From: Carnegiea gigantea
Lineage: Eukaryota > Streptophyta > Magnoliopsida > Caryophyllales > Cactaceae
NCBI GenBank assembly: GCA_029747015.1
Contig: JAKOGI010002714.1
Span: 1 to 64,000, forward strand
Direction of reading: 5' to 3'
DNA length: 64,000 bases
This document shows, piece by piece, positions 60,941-64,000 of the stretch (positions within the stretch are counted from its first letter, which is position 1; each line of letters begins with the position of its first letter). The translations under genes and the position numbers were made by a program. The notes beneath the pieces were generated by a model. It did no database searches. It had not been told where the DNA came from and saw only the letters and a program-made list of their open reading frames with translations.

Positions 60941-61024
60941 AAATTAATTTTAAATAAAAAATTATAATTGTTAATTGTTATCCTTGTTAAATACTCAGGC
61001 AAGATTCTAGTTGAGTCTAATTAG

Positions 61025-61075
<51 letters not shown>

Positions 61076-61768
61076 ATATATATATTATATACCTCTTATC
61101 TGTCACCCTTAGGGGTACGTTTAGCAAACCCTTAATTTATTTCTTGATGATTTGACTTTTTTTACATGTTTGCACTAATTTTATAATTTGTGGTTGTACT
61201 CATGTACATTAAAGGGGATGGGAACTTGGCGACCTACCACCATGTCAGGGTTATGCCTTCAAGAATCGTTCAAGGTTTGCTAAGAGTATGTCCTAGGCTA
61301 ATTTTGGGTTACATCTGATGGATACTTCGTCAATTAATTGATATTATGCTTGATCAAGCCAAGAAAGAAAAGTTCCTTTACTTAAACTACCCACAATTTT
61401 GTTTTGAAAAAAATTATAGTGTGTACAATGATCCGCTCGTCAAATGAAGTTATCCATATTGCATCTCAAAATGCCTCCTTTGTAAAGGACGTCATAAAAT
61501 TGATGTTTACATTACAATGTTGTAATAGGAACAAATCAGGTGTTGTCTATTTGCACTTTTATACAACTGTCAAAATTTACTTACAAAAAAGGATACTCGA
61601 CTAACTATGCAAGCACAGTATAATAACTACTACTTTCTAAGAAGAATAGATTGCAACCGGGGGGGGGGGTGTTGGCTCTTAAAAGGTGCAGGCAAAGTAT
61701 AGACGTGATTTGGTAGTTGCTAACCTAAAGGCTTGAACTCCGTTGTCTCTCTCTCTCTCTCCACCAAA
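60941..61768. other. Unassigned stretch with (TA)n and poly-G
   Basis: A (TA)n run lies at about 61030-61092, eleven G at 61659-61669 and a (CT)n tract at 61746-61761. No coding homology seen. Confidence 0.6.
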
Positions 61769-61961
61769 GGCCTGTTCTTTTCGTAGGTCAATTCTAAATG
61801 CCAACCTCAATCTATTTCAATCCATTTCAATCCACCTCCACTATTTTAACCAAGTTAAATTTATCATATAAAAAAATTCAATCCACTTCAACCTACTTCA
61901 ACCCACTTCAACCCACTTTACCCTTTTACCCACCTAAATTTACCCACAAAAAGAACAGGCC
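61769..61961. mobile_element. Small MITE with 13-bp terminal inverted repeats
   Basis: GGCCTGTTCTTTT at the left is exactly matched by AAAAGAACAGGCC at the right. Inward similarity continues (CGTAGGTCAATT against TGTGGGTAAATT). The interior has tandem TTCAACCCAC and TTTCAATCCA units. No clear target duplication, so the superfamily is not assigned. Confidence 0.6.
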
Positions 61962-62145
61962 CAAAAAGTCATGTTAACAAATTTCGTAACATGGCAAATG
62001 ACATTAGGCAATAATTTTGCTAACGGGGGCGAGAGCAAAATCCATTCGTCCTAGTATTTCATCGCTGTAATTAAGTTGAACTAACATTACATTTATGCCA
62101 TCTTCTCGCCCTTAGCCTACACGGCATTTTGTAATTTGATTTTTG

Positions 62146-62168
62146 TTGCCTAACAAATTGTTAGGCAA
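62146..62168. repeat. Perfect 23-bp palindrome
   Basis: TTGCCTAACAA and TTGTTAGGCAA are separated by one base. It lies in the unassigned stretch 61962-62321, which may be LTR of Copia C. Confidence 0.7.
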
Positions 62169-62321
62169 TGACTGCATTGGTTGCTATTATGGCATATAAA
62201 ATATTATTGCATGTAGAATATTGGTATTGCATTTAGGAAAGAATTTCTCTTACTATCTTCGTCTCTTATTTTTTGGTTTAGGCTAGCTTGGTCATGTGCA
62301 TAGAGAAGCAAGGCAATAAAC

Positions 62322-63470
62322 TAGACCTGTCAATTCAGGCAGGCGGATCAAATACAGCTCGGGTATATTTGGGTTCGGGTAAAATACGAGTCAGGTGTAC
62401 TTCGGGTTTGAGTAAAATACGGACGGGTGTACTTCGATTTTACGGGTTTCGGATCAACCCAACGGGTTTGAAGTGCCTTTTTATTGAATTATTTCTTTTT
62501 TTTGTCAATATCAAAACTTCTGCATGTTTATTACTTAAAATTGTCTGTATTTAATGAACAACCATTGTAATTGTAATTTTTTCGAAGAATATCAAAAATA
62601 TCCAAACTTTTCAACATGATATATGAAATTCATGTGCAGGTGGACAATGAGTCATGTTTAGATAGGTTGATCCACGTATTAAAATATTAATAATTGGTCG
62701 GTTCATTCGTGAGTCGACCCATTTAAAGCATGTTAACGAGTTCGAGCGATTCGACTCGCTAATAGCCATTTAATAATTTGATATTTTATTAATTAACCTA
62801 GCATTACCTAATCAGGCATGCTTTATTAGTACATCGATCCTAACATGAACATAAGTTGGTCCATTGCCCAACATTGCATCAAATTCGAGATAGTTAGAAA
62901 GAATCCAAACAAAAGAGTATTATATACGCACAAGATATTATAATTATCTATTAATTATAAAATCAAAACCTTAGATTATTATAGAATAATCCTATTTAAA
63001 ATGCGATGAGACATATTCATTTTACCGAGAATATAATAGTATGACTCGCACATTTTTAATACTTATCTAATTCTAAATTATTTTTCTTAATATTGGAGTT
63101 GTTTCATGGCCATTTTCTAAAATTATACCATTTATAAGTTGTATATGACATTGTTTTATGTGAAAAAAATGGAAACCATTGTCTAATTTGCGAATGGATG
63201 TGATAATTATATAACGTCTCTCTAAATGATTCGTTATAATGATAAACTATTATTGTTAAGAGGAAAAAAATTAAAGAAAATAAAAAGCAAGTATATAATA
63301 TTCGGGTCGAGCGGGCAGGTTGGCGTTTGGGTCGGGTTTGGCCCAAAAATTTTCGGGCTTTCAGGTTTGGTTTATTTCATGTTCGGGTCGAGAAAATCGT
63401 ATTTAAAACCCAAATTTTTTGGGCGAGTTCGGGTCGGATTTTCGGGTCGGGTCATTTTTTTCCAGGTCTA
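62322..63470. mobile_element. Non-autonomous hAT-like element
   Basis: The 1149-bp element begins TAGACCTG and ends CAGGTCTA, and is flanked by a perfect 8-bp duplication CAATAAAC at 62314-62321 and 63471-63478, the hAT hallmark. Both subterminal regions are rich in CGGGT/GGGTTCGG motifs in inverted orientation (62360-62470 and 63300-63455). The interior is AT-rich and non-coding. Confidence 0.8.
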
Positions 63471-63525
63471 CAATAAACAAATTATTCATATTCCAAACAA
63501 ACATATTGTTCTTTGCTTTCATTCA

Positions 63526-63537
63526 TGGTATTCGAGC
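63526..63537 (+). promoter_or_regulatory. Copia C primer binding site
   Basis: TGGTATTCGAGC differs at two bases from TGGTATCAGAGC (initiator tRNA-Met type). It directly follows a CA (63524-63525) that would end the 5' LTR. The upstream LTR was probably split by the hAT-like element, since short LTR-like sequence resumes at 63479. Confidence 0.65.
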
Positions 63538-63556
63538 TTAGGGTTTTACTGTAATC

Positions 63557-64000
63557 ATGACAAGGAAAAAAAATTTGTGATTGAAAATTCCTCCCCATAC
63601 TACTTACATCCTTCGGAAGAGCCTAGTGTCTTGGTCACGGTTGTCATCTTTGATGGTACAATTATGATCTTTAAGAGAGGTGTTAAAAACCACCCTAAAA
63701 TCCAAAAATAAGTTAGGCTTCATTAAAGGAGTCTTAACGAAACACATGCCTAAAGAAGTTGAAGACACAAGTGAGTTACAGGCATGGGAGATGATGAATT
63801 CTGTGATTTGTTCATGGATTTTGAATGTGATTGAGCTGAAACTAAGGTCGAGCATAGCGTTTGTCGACACTGCAGAAGCCATGTGGAAGAACTTGGAACA
63901 ACGCCATGCCATGACTAATGTCCCTAAAGTGCATCGATTAAAGGAGAGCTTGGCCGAACACAAGCAAGTAGGCATGGAGGTAGTAGACTTCTATGCAAAA
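63557..64000 (+). pseudogene. gag: Copia C gag (partial, cut by window end)
   Basis: An ATG at 63557 opens KKFVIENSSPYYLHPSEEPS, the Copia gag N-terminal signature. The frame shifts near 63700, after which KSKNKLGFIKGVLTKHMPKE, ELQAWEMMNSVICSWILNVI, AFVDTAEAMWKNLEQRHAMT and HRLKESLAEHKQVGMEVVDF continue to the window end. The N-terminus is similar to the minus-strand fragment at 13712-13922, so the two belong to related families. One frameshift near the NY..W block makes this copy doubtful. Confidence 0.85.

Overview
This is a plant nuclear genome window made almost entirely of nested transposable elements. I recognise no host protein gene, rRNA gene or functional tRNA gene. The plant assignment rests on the element types: a Tat-lineage Ty3/gypsy element with a second RNase H, CACTA (En/Spm) elements with TNP2 and Transposase_24-type genes, a Sirevirus-like Copia element, a TRIM, a Mutator-like element, and hAT- and PIF/Harbinger-like MITEs. 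The AT-rich composition, large (TA)n arrays and a 100-N gap (47846-47945) fit a draft plant assembly. I cannot name the species.

Layout. 15-13298: an old Tat-lineage gypsy element (+). Its RT is split by a 4.39 kb solo-LTR-like insertion (3298-7688, 5-bp duplication GTTCA). Between its integrase and 3' LTR lie a 59-bp tandem array and two homologous antisense genes. 13304-13712: (TA)n array. 13712-13936: 5' end of a Copia element (-). 15125-24475: decayed 'Copia A' (+), interrupted in turn by a TRIM (15195-15946), a Mutator-like element carrying a tRNA-like segment (16419-17442) and a 5.0 kb gag-only Sirevirus-like element (18372-23386, -). 24476-42395: an almost perfectly symmetrical 17.9 kb CACTA palindrome with two 8.9 kb arms around a 104-bp spacer. 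Each arm has the same TNP2 remnant lacking its catalytic core plus a Transposase_24-like gene, and the genes converge on the spacer. 42396-45629: 'Copia B' (+), ending in a recognisable 3' LTR. 47156-48190: (TA)n array with the assembly gap. 48226-50163: TNP2 pseudogene of a second CACTA element (-), whose probable 5' terminus is at 60732. 50276-51890: LTR-like block. 54416-54825: Tourist-like MITE. 55136-60610: gag-only gypsy element (-) with equal 1908-bp LTRs and a perfect duplication GCTTA. 61769-61961: small MITE. 62322-63470: non-autonomous hAT-like element with a perfect 8-bp duplication. 63526-64000: start of 'Copia C' gag (+), cut by the window edge.

Almost every coding region has stops or frameshifts, so the locus reads as a record of successive insertions. 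The two features I would follow first are the CACTA palindrome, which resembles the inverted-duplication architecture of known transposon-silencing loci such as maize Mu killer, and the duplicated antisense genes, each with its own TATA-like box, inside the Tat element.
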